This document shows positions 10,537-22,101 of a stretch of DNA of 64,000 bases, one piece after another (positions within the stretch are counted from its first letter, which is position 1; each line of letters opens with the position of its first letter). The notes beneath the pieces are model-generated. The model ran no database searches. It worked only from the letters and a program-made list of their open reading frames with translations, and was not told the origin of the DNA. This DNA comes from Proteus hauseri ATCC 700826 (GTDB lineage Bacteria; Pseudomonadota; Gammaproteobacteria; Enterobacterales; Enterobacteriaceae). The DNA lies in contig NZ_LXEV01000011.1 of NCBI RefSeq assembly GCF_001654965.1, forward strand, positions 62,001 to 126,000, written 5' to 3'. The position numbers and the translations under genes were made by a program.

Positions 10537-11010
10537 ATGAATATGAAAGAATGGGTTGTTACATTAAAAGATGAAGCTGCAACAGTAGAACTGGGGCGTT
10601 CTGTTGCTATTGCCGCTGATCATGCTGGGTTGATCATCTATTTATACGGTGATCTTGGCGCTGGAAAAACAACCTTTAGCCGAGGATTTTTGCAGGCTCT
10701 TGGTCACCAAGGACATGTTAAAAGCCCAACGTATACGCTAGTTGAGCCATATATGCTGTCACCAAATCCTGTTTATCATTTTGATTTATATCGCCTAGCA
10801 TCTGCTGAAGAACTCGAATTTATGGGAATACGTGACTATTTTGAACAAGATGCACTGTGTTTAATTGAATGGCCTTCTCAAGGCGAAGGGTTTTTACCAA
10901 GTGCAGATTTAGAACTTCATTTAAGTTATGAAAATGAAGGCAGAACGGCTCGTTTTGTTGCCCTTTCTCAAAGAGGGAATACAGTTTTATCCCGTATTCA
11001 GTCTGTATAA
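10537..11010 (+). CDS. tsaE: tRNA threonylcarbamoyladenosine synthesis ATPase TsaE
   Basis: ATPase that works with TsaB and TsaD to put the t6A modification on position 37 of ANN-decoding tRNAs. The 157 residues have the P-loop [13 protein letters not shown] and the conserved [13 protein letters not shown] and FHFDLYRL-like (YHFDLYRLA) motifs. The frame extends upstream to a TTG at 10474, but the ATG at 10537 gives the E. coli-like N-terminus; the ATG at 10543 is possible too. It is the first gene of the tsaE-amiB-mutL-miaA-hfq-hflX run, with amiB starting 13 bases after its stop. Confidence 0.93.
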   Translation: MNMKEWVVTLKDEAATVELGRSVAIAADHAGLIIYLYGDLGAGKTTFSRGFLQALGHQGHVKSPTYTLVEPYMLSPNPVYHFDLYRLASAEELEFMGIRDYFEQDALCLIEWPSQGEGFLPSADLELHLSYENEGRTARFVALSQRGNTVLSRIQSV

Positions 11011-11023
11011 AGGAATATTGATT

Positions 11024-12337
11024 ATGTCAAATCTCGTCACTATGGTGAGCCAAAGTCAGCGTTATTTCGTTGGCTTTTTGTTGTTTCTTATTTCGCTTTT
11101 CTTTGTGCAATCAGCACAGGCTGCAACAGTAACAGAAGTTAAAGTGGAAAATAGTGCATCATTAACAACCCTCACATTTACTTTTAGTGATGGGAAGCCG
11201 GGTTATAAATATTTTTCGCTTAAAAAGCCAGATCGTTTAGTTATCGATTTTAAGCAGAGTGCTAATATTACTGGATTACCAATGTCGTTAAGTGCAAGTC
11301 AGTTAGTGACTAAAATACGGACAAGTCAATCGCAAGATAGTCAATATCAGCGTATTGTTTTAGAGCTTGCTCAGCCAATTGCGGTAACAGAAAGTCTTAG
11401 TGCTCAGGGGAGTAATTATAAGTTAGTACTTACTCTCAAAGGATTAAATTCACGCCAAAGCTCAAGTAATCAAACTTCAGTAAACACGGTGGTATTATCG
11501 TCATCTGCCGTAAATATGAATATGGCACCGATGACGCCTATCAAGCCAACAACAGTGCAAACTGTAACGCCAACAGCTAAAATTGAGCCTCGTTCAATAC
11601 CTTCTAAACCTACTACGGGTTCTCGCCAAATTATTATTGCTATTGATGCTGGGCATGGGGGGCAAGATCCCGGTGCTATAGGGCAAAAAGGGATGCGTGA
11701 AAAAGATGTCACTTTAAGTGTGGCTAAAAAACTAGAAGTACGTTTACGTAATGACCCAATGTTTAAACCCGTATTAACCCGCAATGGCGATTACTTTATT
11801 TCTGTCGCTGGACGTTCAGAAGTAGCCCGTAAACAAGGGGCAAATATGTTGGTTTCTATTCATGCAGATTCTGCACCTAATCATAGTGCTAGAGGCGCTT
11901 CTGTCTGGGTGCTTTCAAATCGTCGTGCAAATAGTGAATTAGGTAAATGGCTTGAACAAAGTGAGAAACAATCTGAATTGTTAGGTGGTGCTGGCGATGC
12001 TTTGGCCGAAGGTGCAGACCCTTATTTAAGTCAGACTGTATTGGATTTACAATTTGGTAATTCACAACGTGTTGGCTATGACGTTGCTGTTGCGGTGTTA
12101 TCAGAATTAAGAAAAGTCGGCTCACTCCATAAAAAGACACCTGAACACGCCAGCTTAGGTGTACTTCGTTCACCCGATATTCCCTCTATTTTGGTTGAAA
12201 CGGGGTTTATTAGTCACGCTTCTGAAGAGCAATTATTGACCTCTGATGCTTATCAAGAAAAACTCGCAGCTGCAATTCATGCAGGGTTGCGTCAATATTT
12301 TCTGGCTCACCCATTGCAAAATGCACCAAATAATTAA
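11024..12337 (+). CDS. amiB: N-acetylmuramoyl-L-alanine amidase AmiB
   Basis: Periplasmic zinc amidase that splits septal peptidoglycan between muramic acid and L-alanine during cell separation, activated by EnvC in E. coli. The 437-residue product has a signal peptide ending AQA (about residue 30), an AMIN domain for septal targeting (about 33-130), a low-complexity Ser/Thr/Pro linker, and an Amidase_3 domain with zinc ligands in [11 protein letters not shown], the downstream Glu, SIHADS, and catalytic ETGFIS. No LysM repeat follows, as in E. coli AmiB. The frame runs further upstream inside tsaE, but the ATG at 11024 follows AAAGGA and precedes the signal peptide. Confidence 0.95.
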   Translation: MSNLVTMVSQSQRYFVGFLLFLISLFFVQSAQAATVTEVKVENSASLTTLTFTFSDGKPGYKYFSLKKPDRLVIDFKQSANITGLPMSLSASQLVTKIRTSQSQDSQYQRIVLELAQPIAVTESLSAQGSNYKLVLTLKGLNSRQSSSNQTSVNTVVLSSSAVNMNMAPMTPIKPTTVQTVTPTAKIEPRSIPSKPTTGSRQIIIAIDAGHGGQDPGAIGQKGMREKDVTLSVAKKLEVRLRNDPMFKPVLTRNGDYFISVAGRSEVARKQGANMLVSIHADSAPNHSARGASVWVLSNRRANSELGKWLEQSEKQSELLGGAGDALAEGADPYLSQTVLDLQFGNSQRVGYDVAVAVLSELRKVGSLHKKTPEHASLGVLRSPDIPSILVETGFISHASEEQLLTSDAYQEKLAAAIHAGLRQYFLAHPLQNAPNN

Positions 12338-12352
12338 AACGGAATCAAGGTG

Positions 12353-14377
12353 ATGGCAATAAATTTATTGCCTCCTCAGTTAGCGAATCAGATAGCTGCT
12401 GGGGAGGTTGTTGAAAGACCCGCATCTGTCGTTAAAGAGTTGCTGGAAAATAGCCTAGATGCCGGTGCAACAACGATTGATATTGATATCGATAAAGGCG
12501 GCGCTAAGCTTATTCGTATTCGTGATAATGGATGCGGAATTAATCAAGCCGACTTGAAGTTAGCGCTTGCTCGCCACGCAACAAGCAAAATATCAAGCCT
12601 TGATGATCTTGAGGCCATCATTAGTATGGGATTTCGTGGTGAGGCATTAGCCAGTATTAGCTCTGTTTCTCGTCTTACGTTGACTTCACGCACAGCTTCT
12701 CAAGAAGAAGCTTGGCAGGCATATGCTGAAGGACGCGACATGGCAGTGACGGTTAAACCGGCTGCGCATCCAGTGGGAAGTACCGTCGAGGTACTCGACT
12801 TATTTTATAATACCCCTGCAAGGCGTAAGTTTTTGCGCACTGAAAAAACAGAATTTGGTCATATTGATGAAGTAGTACGACGTATCGCGTTATCGCGTTT
12901 TGATGTTTCGATAAGTTTAACGCATAACGGTAAACGTATGCGTCAATATCGGGCAGCAAAAGAAGAGCATCAGTATACCCGCCGCTTAAGTGCTATTTGT
13001 GGTAATAATTTTGTTGAGCAATCTATGCAGTTGTCATGGGAACACGGCGATTTAGCAATAAAAGGCTGGATTGAACACCCATCTTCACCTACACACAGTA
13101 GTGACATTCAGTATTGTTATGTTAATGGCAGAATGATGCGCGATAGGCTAATTAATCACGCTATTCGCCAAGCTTATGAAGGCTATTTGCAAGGAGAACA
13201 ACAACCTTCATATGTACTTTATTTAACGGTTGATCCTCATCAAGTTGATGTGAATGTACATCCTGCAAAACACGAAGTACGTTTTCATGAATCACGATTA
13301 GTGCATGATTTTATCTATCAAGGTGTACTGAGTGTTTTAAGCCAAGCAACGCAAGATAGTTTATCTCTTTCAACTTATGATGATGTTGAGCTCATTACGC
13401 CGCCTAGTTTTCCTGAAAATCGCCAAGTAGCAGGAGAAAATGTATTTTCTCAGCCTTACCAAACCACGGTTGATCATCAAAGTAATAATCACACTTCATC
13501 AAATGTTTTATCATCGTTAGATGAGCCAAAACAGAGTAAAGAGAGAGAAAACACGGCTAAATCGATGCCTTCAGGTGGTGGTAATCGCCAATTTGGTGAT
13601 AGCTACCAGCGAACTCAGGGCATGCTTTATCAAAAAATGATGCAAGAAAGTGCTAGTTCGGTTGAAAAAACAGAAAAAATACCGCTATTTCCTGAGCGTA
13701 CCCCATTGAATTTAGGTGAAAGCGTTCATACTACTAGTGATATAGAAAATCGTGTTTCTGTCGTGCCTCGTTCTGCCAATGTATCTGAACAGCAAAATGA
13801 TTATACTTTTGGGCGAGTATTGGCAATTTATCAACAGAAATATGCGTTAATTGAATCTTCTCAAGGTCTTGGGCTATTAGCGTTGGAAGAAGCTGATTTT
13901 CTGTTAAAATGTGCTCAGTTATTGCCTGAAAATGAAACATTGAAACCTCAGCCACTATTGGTTCCATTAAAAGTGGTGTTGAATAAAGAAGAAATAAATA
14001 CCTTTAATCAGTTTCAGGCATTAATTAGTGATTTTGGGATTATTATCGAGGTATCCCACGGTAAAGCGACAATACATGCCGTATCGTTGCCGTTGCGTAA
14101 GCAAAATTTACCAGTATTGCTGACAACATTGCTGACTTATCTTTCCTCTGAAAAGTCATGCACAAAACAGCAACTCGGACATTGGTTTGCTAAACAAATA
14201 ATCTATGAGTCGGCTCCGTGGTCACAAGCTCAAGCAGTTGGATTATTGGCTGATATTGAAAGGCTTTGCCCTCAATATGTCAGACAGCCACCAGAAAACT
14301 TATTACAATTAATAGAATTACAACCTGTGGTAGCGGCACTAAATAATGAGCGAAGTAAACACGCAAAAAAAACCTAA
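12353..14377 (+). CDS. mutL: DNA mismatch repair protein MutL
   Basis: Couples MutS mismatch recognition to MutH nicking and UvrD loading. The N-terminal GHKL ATPase domain shows [24 protein letters not shown] and the ATHATSKI-like LARHATSKI. The C-terminal dimerisation domain (about 480-674) lacks a DQHAXXEXXXXE endonuclease motif, as in methyl-directed systems. At 674 residues it is about 60 longer than E. coli MutL; the excess lies in the Ser/Gln/Asn-rich linker (about 340-470). A GTG lies one codon upstream at 12350, but the ATG at 12353 matches the E. coli start and sits 8 bases from GGAA. Confidence 0.96.
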   Translation: MAINLLPPQLANQIAAGEVVERPASVVKELLENSLDAGATTIDIDIDKGGAKLIRIRDNGCGINQADLKLALARHATSKISSLDDLEAIISMGFRGEALASISSVSRLTLTSRTASQEEAWQAYAEGRDMAVTVKPAAHPVGSTVEVLDLFYNTPARRKFLRTEKTEFGHIDEVVRRIALSRFDVSISLTHNGKRMRQYRAAKEEHQYTRRLSAICGNNFVEQSMQLSWEHGDLAIKGWIEHPSSPTHSSDIQYCYVNGRMMRDRLINHAIRQAYEGYLQGEQQPSYVLYLTVDPHQVDVNVHPAKHEVRFHESRLVHDFIYQGVLSVLSQATQDSLSLSTYDDVELITPPSFPENRQVAGENVFSQPYQTTVDHQSNNHTSSNVLSSLDEPKQSKERENTAKSMPSGGGNRQFGDSYQRTQGMLYQKMMQESASSVEKTEKIPLFPERTPLNLGESVHTTSDIENRVSVVPRSANVSEQQNDYTFGRVLAIYQQKYALIESSQGLGLLALEEADFLLKCAQLLPENETLKPQPLLVPLKVVLNKEEINTFNQFQALISDFGIIIEVSHGKATIHAVSLPLRKQNLPVLLTTLLTYLSSEKSCTKQQLGHWFAKQIIYESAPWSQAQAVGLLADIERLCPQYVRQPPENLLQLIELQPVVAALNNERSKHAKKT

Positions 14378-15287
14378 AGCTATTTTCCTAATGGGGCCTA
14401 CTGCCTCTGGTAAAACTGCACTGGCGATTGCGCTAAGACAAAAATTACCTGTTGATATTATTAGTGTTGATTCTGCTCTGATTTATCGTGGTATGGATAT
14501 TGGAACGGCAAAGCCAGATGAGAAAGAGCAATCGCTTGCACCACATCGATTGATTGATATTTTAGATCCTGCATTACCCTATTCAGCCGCTGATTTTCGT
14601 CGTGATGCATTAAAAGCAATGGATGAAATTAGTTCTGCTGGGAGAATTCCACTATTAGTGGGCGGGACTATGCTATATTTTAAAGCGTTACTTGAAGGCT
14701 TATCACCTTTACCCAGCGCAGACCCTGAAATTCGTGCTGAAATAGAAAAAAAAGCAATGAAACAGGGTTGGGAAGCGATTCATAGAGAGTTATCTTTGGT
14801 TGACCCTGTCGCTGCACAGCGGATCCATCCTAATGATCCTCAACGATTATCGCGTGCGCTTGAAGTTTACCTGATATCAGGTAAAACAATGACAGAATTA
14901 ACAAAAATATCCGGTGAATCATTGCCTTATACGGTTTATCAGTTTGCGATAGCTCCGAAAGACAGAAATGTACTTCATCAACGTATTGAAACTCGTTTTA
15001 AGCAAATGCTGACTTGTGGATTTGAAGATGAAGTAAAAACATTATATGAGCGGGGTGATCTGCATGAAGATTTACCTTCTGTACGTTGTGTCGGCTATCG
15101 CCAGATGTGGTCATATTTATCTGGTGAAATCGATTATGATGAGATGGTTTATCGAGGGATCTGCGCTACCCGGCAATTAGCAAAGCGACAAATCACTTGG
15201 TTAAGAGGTTGGAAAGATATTCATTGGCTTGATAGTGAAGATCCTGACCTTTCTCTTAATACTGTTTTGCAGGTTATTAGTGCATAG
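14346..15287 (+). CDS. miaA: tRNA dimethylallyltransferase
   Basis: Transfers a dimethylallyl group to N6 of adenosine 37 in tRNAs that read codons starting with U. The 313 residues have the P-loop [29 protein letters not shown] and the tRNA-binding [14 protein letters not shown]. The start lies inside mutL (32-base overlap), which suggests translational coupling, as in E. coli. Confidence 0.96.
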   Translation: MSEVNTQKKPKAIFLMGPTASGKTALAIALRQKLPVDIISVDSALIYRGMDIGTAKPDEKEQSLAPHRLIDILDPALPYSAADFRRDALKAMDEISSAGRIPLLVGGTMLYFKALLEGLSPLPSADPEIRAEIEKKAMKQGWEAIHRELSLVDPVAAQRIHPNDPQRLSRALEVYLISGKTMTELTKISGESLPYTVYQFAIAPKDRNVLHQRIETRFKQMLTCGFEDEVKTLYERGDLHEDLPSVRCVGYRQMWSYLSGEIDYDEMVYRGICATRQLAKRQITWLRGWKDIHWLDSEDPDLSLNTVLQVISA

Positions 15288-15396
15288 ATGGTAGGTTTGT
15301 GTAAAATTGATAGTTGCCAAAGCGCAATTTTTGAGTAGTTCATTTTTCGGACCAATTGGGTTCTAGTATAAAACAACAAAATAAGGAAAACATAGA

Positions 15397-15687
15397 ATGG
15401 CTAAGGGGCAATCTTTGCAAGATCCTTTCTTGAACGCATTACGTCGTGAAAGGGTTCCCGTTTCTATCTATTTGGTAAACGGCATTAAATTGCAAGGTCA
15501 GATCGAATCTTTTGACCAATTTGTTATTTTGCTGAAAAACACAGTAAGTCAGATGGTATATAAACATGCTATCTCTACCGTGGTACCTTCTCGTCCTGTT
15601 TCTCATCATAGCAACACAGGCACGAACCAAACAGGTACTGGCTATAATGGCGGTAGCACGACTCAGCAGGATGATGTTGCAGAATAA
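15397..15687 (+). CDS. hfq: RNA chaperone Hfq
   Basis: Hexameric Sm-like protein that pairs small RNAs with target mRNAs. The first 65 residues are essentially those of E. coli ([20 protein letters not shown]; Sm2 region [12 protein letters not shown]). The flexible tail is slightly shorter (96 residues against 102), rich in Gly, Thr and Gln, and ends in DDVAE. AAGGAAAA lies 10 bases before the ATG. A hairpin terminator follows. Confidence 0.98.
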   Translation: MAKGQSLQDPFLNALRRERVPVSIYLVNGIKLQGQIESFDQFVILLKNTVSQMVYKHAISTVVPSRPVSHHSNTGTNQTGTGYNGGSTTQQDDVAE

Positions 15688-15715
15688 TTATTACTTATTA
15701 TTCTTTAAATAATAA

Positions 15716-15749
15716 AAACATAGGTAGGGAGACTTTACCTATGTTTTTT
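15716..15749 (+). terminator. Intrinsic terminator after hfq
   Basis: AAACATAGGTA (15716-15726) pairs with TACCTATGTTT (15736-15746) around a 9-base loop and runs into a T tract. It lies between hfq and hflX and should lower hflX expression relative to hfq. Confidence 0.8.
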
Positions 15750-15781
15750 CCTGTCTTTATAAAGTCCAAGAGGTTTCGCCT

Positions 15782-17071
15782 TTGTTTGATCGTTATGAAG
15801 GTGGCGAGTTAGCCGTTTTAGTGCACGTCTTTTTTTCTCAGGAAAAAGACGTTGATGATTTGCAAGAGTTTGAATCACTGGTGACATCTGCGGGTGTAAA
15901 ACCAGTTCAAATTATTACAGGGAATCGTAAGGCACCTCACCCTAAATATTATGTGGGTGAAGGAAAAGCTGAGGAGATTGCTGAGGCTGTAAAAGCAAGT
16001 GGTGCTGATGTTGTGCTTTTTAACCATGCACTCACACCTGCACAAGAACGAAATCTGGAAAGACTTTGTGAATGCCGTGTGGTAGATCGCACGGGGGTTA
16101 TCCTTGATATTTTTGCTCAACGAGCAAGAACACATGAAGGTAAACTACAGGTTGAACTCGCTCAGTTACGCCATTTATCAACTCGTTTAGTCCGAGGGTG
16201 GACACACCTAGAAAGACAAAAAGGGGGGATTGGATTGCGTGGCCCAGGTGAGACTCAGCTAGAAACAGACCGACGCTTACTCAGAGGTAAAATTAGTCAA
16301 ATACTTATGCGACTGGGTAAAGTTGAACGTCAGCGTGAACAAGGACGACAAGCGCGAAGTAAAGCTGATATTCCAACATTATCTCTCGTTGGCTACACAA
16401 ACGCAGGAAAATCGAGTTTATTTAACTACCTTACCTGTTCAGATGTGTATGCTGCGGATCAGTTATTCGCAACGCTAGATCCAACATTAAGGCGTATTAA
16501 AGTTGATGATGTGGGTACAGTTGTTTTAGCGGATACTGTTGGTTTTATCCGACATTTGCCTCATGATCTTGTTGCAGCGTTTAAAGCGACATTGCAAGAA
16601 ACACGAGAAGCGACCTTACTTCTTCATGTTATTGATGCAGCGGATAGCCGTTTTGAAGATAATATTCATGCAGTAGAAAGTGTATTAGAAGAGATTGATG
16701 CTCAAGAAATACCGACACTGCATGTTATGAACAAAGTTGATCTTCTTGAAGACTTCACTCCAAGAATTGATCGAAATGAAGATAATCTACCTGTTAGGGT
16801 TTGGGTTTCTGCACAAACAGGTGAAGGTATTCCTCTGTTATACCAAGCGTTGACAGAGCGTCTTTCAGGTGAGATCGCACACGTTGAATTACGTTTACCG
16901 CCAGAAGATGGAGACGCAGGGCGCTTACGTAGCCGTTTTTATCAATCACAATCAATAGAGCGAGAGTGGATTGAAAAAGACGGTAAAGTCGGACTTATCA
17001 TACGTATGCCTATGGTAGACTGGCTCCGCCTTTGCAAGCAGGAACCAAATTTATTGGATTACGTGGTCTGA
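15782..17071 (+). CDS. hflX: Ribosome-rescue GTPase HflX
   Basis: GTPase that binds the 50S subunit and splits stalled 70S ribosomes, important under heat stress in E. coli. The 429 residues have the N-terminal HflX domain with [32 protein letters not shown]-type signature (about 140-170), G1 [10 protein letters not shown]3 DTVGF and G4 NKVD. The only start matching the family is a TTG at 15782, with AGAGG upstream. It lies between the hfq terminator and hflK, so it depends on read-through or its own promoter. Confidence 0.94.
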   Translation: MFDRYEGGELAVLVHVFFSQEKDVDDLQEFESLVTSAGVKPVQIITGNRKAPHPKYYVGEGKAEEIAEAVKASGADVVLFNHALTPAQERNLERLCECRVVDRTGVILDIFAQRARTHEGKLQVELAQLRHLSTRLVRGWTHLERQKGGIGLRGPGETQLETDRRLLRGKISQILMRLGKVERQREQGRQARSKADIPTLSLVGYTNAGKSSLFNYLTCSDVYAADQLFATLDPTLRRIKVDDVGTVVLADTVGFIRHLPHDLVAAFKATLQETREATLLLHVIDAADSRFEDNIHAVESVLEEIDAQEIPTLHVMNKVDLLEDFTPRIDRNEDNLPVRVWVSAQTGEGIPLLYQALTERLSGEIAHVELRLPPEDGDAGRLRSRFYQSQSIEREWIEKDGKVGLIIRMPMVDWLRLCKQEPNLLDYVV

Positions 17072-17162
17072 TAACGGCCATAATAAAGAACATAAACTGA
17101 GAGCTGGCGACGAAATCGGCTCTTAAGCCTGATAAATCTAATCATAATAATGGAGCTAGAAC

Positions 17163-18449
17163 ATGGCGTGGAATCAGCCCGGTAACAACGGACAAGACCG
17201 CGACCCGTGGGGTAACCGGAACGGCGGTAATAATAACGGCGATGGTAACTCCAACGGCAATCAAGGAGGTCGGAATCGCGGGGCATCAGATCTCGATGAT
17301 ATGTTCCGTAAACTGAGTGAAAAGCTTGGCGGTTTCGGCGGTAAAAAAGGGGGTAATTCCTCTTCAGGACAAAATGGCGGGCCTCGTAGTAATGCTGGAA
17401 ATCTGCTGGTTTCTCTCGCATTAGGTGCGGTTATCGTTGTTTGGGCTGCCAGTGGTTTTTATACCATTAAAGAAGCTGAGCAAGGTGTTGTCACTCGTTT
17501 TGGTAAATTTTATCAAATCGTCGAACCTGGTTTGAACTGGAAACCGACTTTTGTTGATGAAGTTCAGCCTGTCAACGTGAAAACTATTCGTGATTTAACC
17601 ACGGGTGGCATGATGTTGACGTCGGATGAAAACATGGTTCAAGTTGAGATAAACGTGCAGTATGTTGTCTCAGATCCAGAAACATTTCTGTTTAACCTAA
17701 CAACACCAATTAACAGTTTAGGTCAGGCGACTGACAGTGCTGTTCGTGGTGTTATTGGTCGTTCAGAAATGGAAAAAATTCTGACTTCTAATCGTTCAGA
17801 AATTCGTGACCAAACGCGTCAAGAATTAGAAGAGACTATCCGACCGTATAACATGGGTATCTCTATTGTGGACGTCAACTTCCAAGTTGCTCGCCCACCA
17901 GAAGCTGTAAAAGCTGCATTTGATGATGTAATTGCCGCCCGTGAGGAAGAGCAAAAAACCATTCGTCAAGCTGAGGCTTACAAGAACGAAGTTTTACCTT
18001 TAGCTAAAGGTAACGCACAGCGCATGATTGAAGAAGCAACTGCTTATAAAACCAGTGTGGTAATGAGAGCAGAAGGTGAGGTGGCGAGTTTCGCCAAAAT
18101 CTTACCTGAGTATCGTGCTGCACCGGAGATTACTCGTGAGCGTCTTTACATTGAAACCATGGAAAAAGTGCTTTCGAAAACCCGTAAAGTTATTGCTAAT
18201 GATAAAGGTAACAGTATGTTAGTACTACCTTTAGAGCAGATGTTACGCCAGCAGCCACAGTCGTCAACATCGTCAAATAGTACGATGGAAGCGCCTGCTC
18301 GTATGCCAGCACCAACGCCGAATTCAAACACGGCACCTGCTCAAAAACCTGCAACCGGTTATGGTAATGGTGGGTATGGTAATAATAGCAACAATAATAA
18401 TTATGGCGGTTATGGTCAGCCTTATAGCTCTAATCAAGGAGGACAATAA
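17163..18449 (+). CDS. hflK: FtsH protease modulator HflK
   Basis: SPFH/prohibitin-family membrane protein that assembles with HflC into a large cage around FtsH and moderates its proteolysis of membrane proteins. The 428 residues have a Gly/Asn-rich cytoplasmic N-terminus, one membrane helix (about 80-100), the SPFH domain and coiled-coil helices. A Gly/Asn/Tyr low-complexity tail ends the protein. GGAGC precedes the ATG. hflC starts 2 bases after the stop. Its partner ftsH is at 57536 in this window. Confidence 0.96.
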   Translation: MAWNQPGNNGQDRDPWGNRNGGNNNGDGNSNGNQGGRNRGASDLDDMFRKLSEKLGGFGGKKGGNSSSGQNGGPRSNAGNLLVSLALGAVIVVWAASGFYTIKEAEQGVVTRFGKFYQIVEPGLNWKPTFVDEVQPVNVKTIRDLTTGGMMLTSDENMVQVEINVQYVVSDPETFLFNLTTPINSLGQATDSAVRGVIGRSEMEKILTSNRSEIRDQTRQELEETIRPYNMGISIVDVNFQVARPPEAVKAAFDDVIAAREEEQKTIRQAEAYKNEVLPLAKGNAQRMIEEATAYKTSVVMRAEGEVASFAKILPEYRAAPEITRERLYIETMEKVLSKTRKVIANDKGNSMLVLPLEQMLRQQPQSSTSSNSTMEAPARMPAPTPNSNTAPAQKPATGYGNGGYGNNSNNNNYGGYGQPYSSNQGGQ

Positions 18450-18451
18450 TC

Positions 18452-19459
18452 ATGCGTAAAGTTATCGCTGTTGTTGCAGTTATTATTTTAGCGTTACTGT
18501 ACTCTTCAGTATTTGTCGTTCAACAATATGAGCGTGGCATTATTTTACGCTTCGCAAAAGTTGTTCGTGATGGTGAAAATAAACCGGTTGTGTACGAACC
18601 AGGTCTTCACTTCAAAATACCATTTATTGAGAATGTTAAGAAACTCGATGCACGTATTCAAACAATGAATATTCAGCAAGACCGTTTCTTATCAGGTGAG
18701 AATAAAGACTTATTGGTTGATTCTTACTTGAAATGGCGTATCAGTGATTTCAGTACTTACTATCTGGCGACAGGTGGTGGTAATACAACGCAAGCCGAAA
18801 CATTGCTTCGTCGTAAATTCAGTGACCGTTTACGTTCTGAAATTGGTCGTATGAGTGTCAACCAAATTATTACTGACTCACGTGGTCGTTTAACCATTGA
18901 TGTGCGTAATGCACTGAATGAAGGTACACCATCTCGTGATACAAGCGCTGCAGATGATGCAATTGCCATTGCTGCGAAAAAAGTAGCAGAAGAAACTAAA
19001 GGGCAAGCTCCAGCTATCAATATGAATAGTATGGCGGCATTAGGGATTGAAGTGATTGATGTTCGTATCAAGCAAATCAACCTGCCAATGGAAGTATCTG
19101 AAGCAATTTATCAACGTATGCGTGCAGAACGTGAAGCTGTAGCTCGTCGTCACCGTTCACAAGGTCAAGAACAAGCTGTGAAGATCCGCGCAGCAGCGGA
19201 TAAAACAGTAACTGAAACCTTAGCTGAATCTGAGCGTGAATCTCTGCGTCTTCGTGGTGAAGGTGATGCACAAGCAACTAAATTGTTTGCTGATGCGTTC
19301 AACCAAGATCCTGATTTCTATGCATTCATTCGTAGCTTACGTGCTTACGAAAATAGCTTTAATAAAGACGGCAATGACGTCATGGTGTTAAGCCCAGATA
19401 GCGATTTCTTACGCTATATGAAAGCACCAACTAAAGCGAGAGCGATGATTGACGATTAA
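18452..19459 (+). CDS. hflC: FtsH protease modulator HflC
   Basis: Partner of HflK in the periplasmic cage around FtsH. The 335 residues have an N-terminal membrane anchor (about 5-22), the SPFH domain beginning YERGIILRFAK, and a helical region with ERESLRLRGEGDAQA. GGAGGA lies 6 bases before the ATG, inside the hflK 3' end. A terminator follows at 19491. Confidence 0.97.
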   Translation: MRKVIAVVAVIILALLYSSVFVVQQYERGIILRFAKVVRDGENKPVVYEPGLHFKIPFIENVKKLDARIQTMNIQQDRFLSGENKDLLVDSYLKWRISDFSTYYLATGGGNTTQAETLLRRKFSDRLRSEIGRMSVNQIITDSRGRLTIDVRNALNEGTPSRDTSAADDAIAIAAKKVAEETKGQAPAINMNSMAALGIEVIDVRIKQINLPMEVSEAIYQRMRAEREAVARRHRSQGQEQAVKIRAAADKTVTETLAESERESLRLRGEGDAQATKLFADAFNQDPDFYAFIRSLRAYENSFNKDGNDVMVLSPDSDFLRYMKAPTKARAMIDD

Positions 19460-19490
19460 GTCGTCGTTATTTTAAGCTACAAAAAATAAT

Positions 19491-19526
19491 AAAATCCTCT
19501 GTGATAAAAAACAGGGGATTTTTTTT
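19491..19526 (+). terminator. Intrinsic terminator after hflC
   Basis: AAAATCCTCTGT (19491-19502) pairs, with one G-T, with ACAGGGGATTTT (19511-19522), then T8. It closes the tsaE-hflC run. Confidence 0.85.
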
Positions 19527-21215
<1,689 letters not shown>

Positions 21216-21237
21216 TTTGTATTAATGGTTTGATGCG

Positions 21238-21272
21238 AAAATCGTCCCTGAAAATGACAGGGGCGATTTTTT
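21238..21272 (+). terminator. Intrinsic terminator after purA
   Basis: AAAATCGTCCCTG (21238-21250) pairs, with one G-T, with CAGGGGCGATTTT (21258-21270), followed by TT. Confidence 0.85.
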
Positions 21273-21633
21273 CATATCTGTTAGTCAGTAGTTTGTTCAA
21301 AAAATGCCAATAATAGGTGCAATAAAATGGTTTACACTCGGTTCTGTTTTATTGCCTTTGGCAAAAGATAAAAATACAACGTTATTATTGTTTGATAAGC
21401 CATAAAGAGAAGCGATCTGTTGAAAAAACGGCAGTATCGCTTTTTCTTTGTCTGTGATATCGCTATTATTTTATTAATAACTTCGTGAGAGTGAGGAATT
21501 GCTCACTTTTGAGTATATCTTTGCTAAATGCCCAAACATTAAACATAATATTGCTTAATAAAATGATATTCTCATTATTAATTATTTATCCCTTAATATA
21601 TTTAATAGGGAAACCTACTTTTCAGAGGTCATT
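21273..21633. other. Intergenic region purA-nsrR
   Basis: 361 bases without a gene. It contains a bulged hairpin (AAGCGATCTG at 21410-21419 with CAGTATCGCTT from 21432) followed by TTTTTC, which could be a second terminator or the end of a small transcript. The last 130 bases are AT-rich and must hold the nsrR promoter. No clear NsrR operator (AAGATGC half-sites) was seen. Confidence 0.5.
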
Positions 21634-22062
21634 GTGCAATTAACCAGTTTTACAGATTATGGATTGAGGGCATTGATATATATGGCTTCATTGCCTGAAG
21701 GCAAAATGACAAGCATCACTGAAGTGACGCAGGTCTATGGTGTCTCACGTAATCATATGGTCAAAATTATCAATCAACTGAGTCATCTTGGTTTTGTCGA
21801 TGCGATACGCGGAAAAAATGGTGGGATCCGTTTAGGGAAACCTGCATCGCAAATTATTGTTGGTGATGTTGTTCGTGCTTTAGAGCCTCTTTCATTAGTT
21901 AACTGTAGTGCTGAGTTTTGCCATATCACCCCTGCTTGTCGATTAAAATTGGTATTAAATCAGGCAATTGAACAATTTTTGAAAGAGTTGGATCGTCACA
22001 CATTGGCTGAGTTAGTTGAAAATAACAGCCCACTATATAAATTGTTATTAGAAGATGTTTGA
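21634..22062 (+). CDS. nsrR: Nitric-oxide-sensing repressor NsrR
   Basis: Rrf2-family repressor with a [2Fe-2S] or [4Fe-4S] cluster that NO destroys, releasing repression of NO-detoxifying genes. The 142 residues closely match E. coli NsrR: N-terminal winged helix ([12 protein letters not shown]) and the three cluster cysteines in [13 protein letters not shown] (about 91-103). The start is GTG (21634), as in E. coli, after AGAGG. It is followed at 40 bases by rnr, the usual nsrR-rnr-rlmB order. Confidence 0.97.
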   Translation: MQLTSFTDYGLRALIYMASLPEGKMTSITEVTQVYGVSRNHMVKIINQLSHLGFVDAIRGKNGGIRLGKPASQIIVGDVVRALEPLSLVNCSAEFCHITPACRLKLVLNQAIEQFLKELDRHTLAELVENNSPLYKLLLEDV

Positions 22063-22101
22063 GTCAACTATTTCATCGATTCTGATAGCTCGGAGGTCAT
22101 G

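Noticed and set aside
21560-21590. Fur-box-like AATGA/TCATT repeat upstream of nsrR
   Set aside because: Only a partial match with the wrong spacing in very AT-rich DNA, where such words are frequent.
21480-21633. NsrR autoregulatory operator
   Set aside because: No pair of AAGATGC-type half-sites was found.
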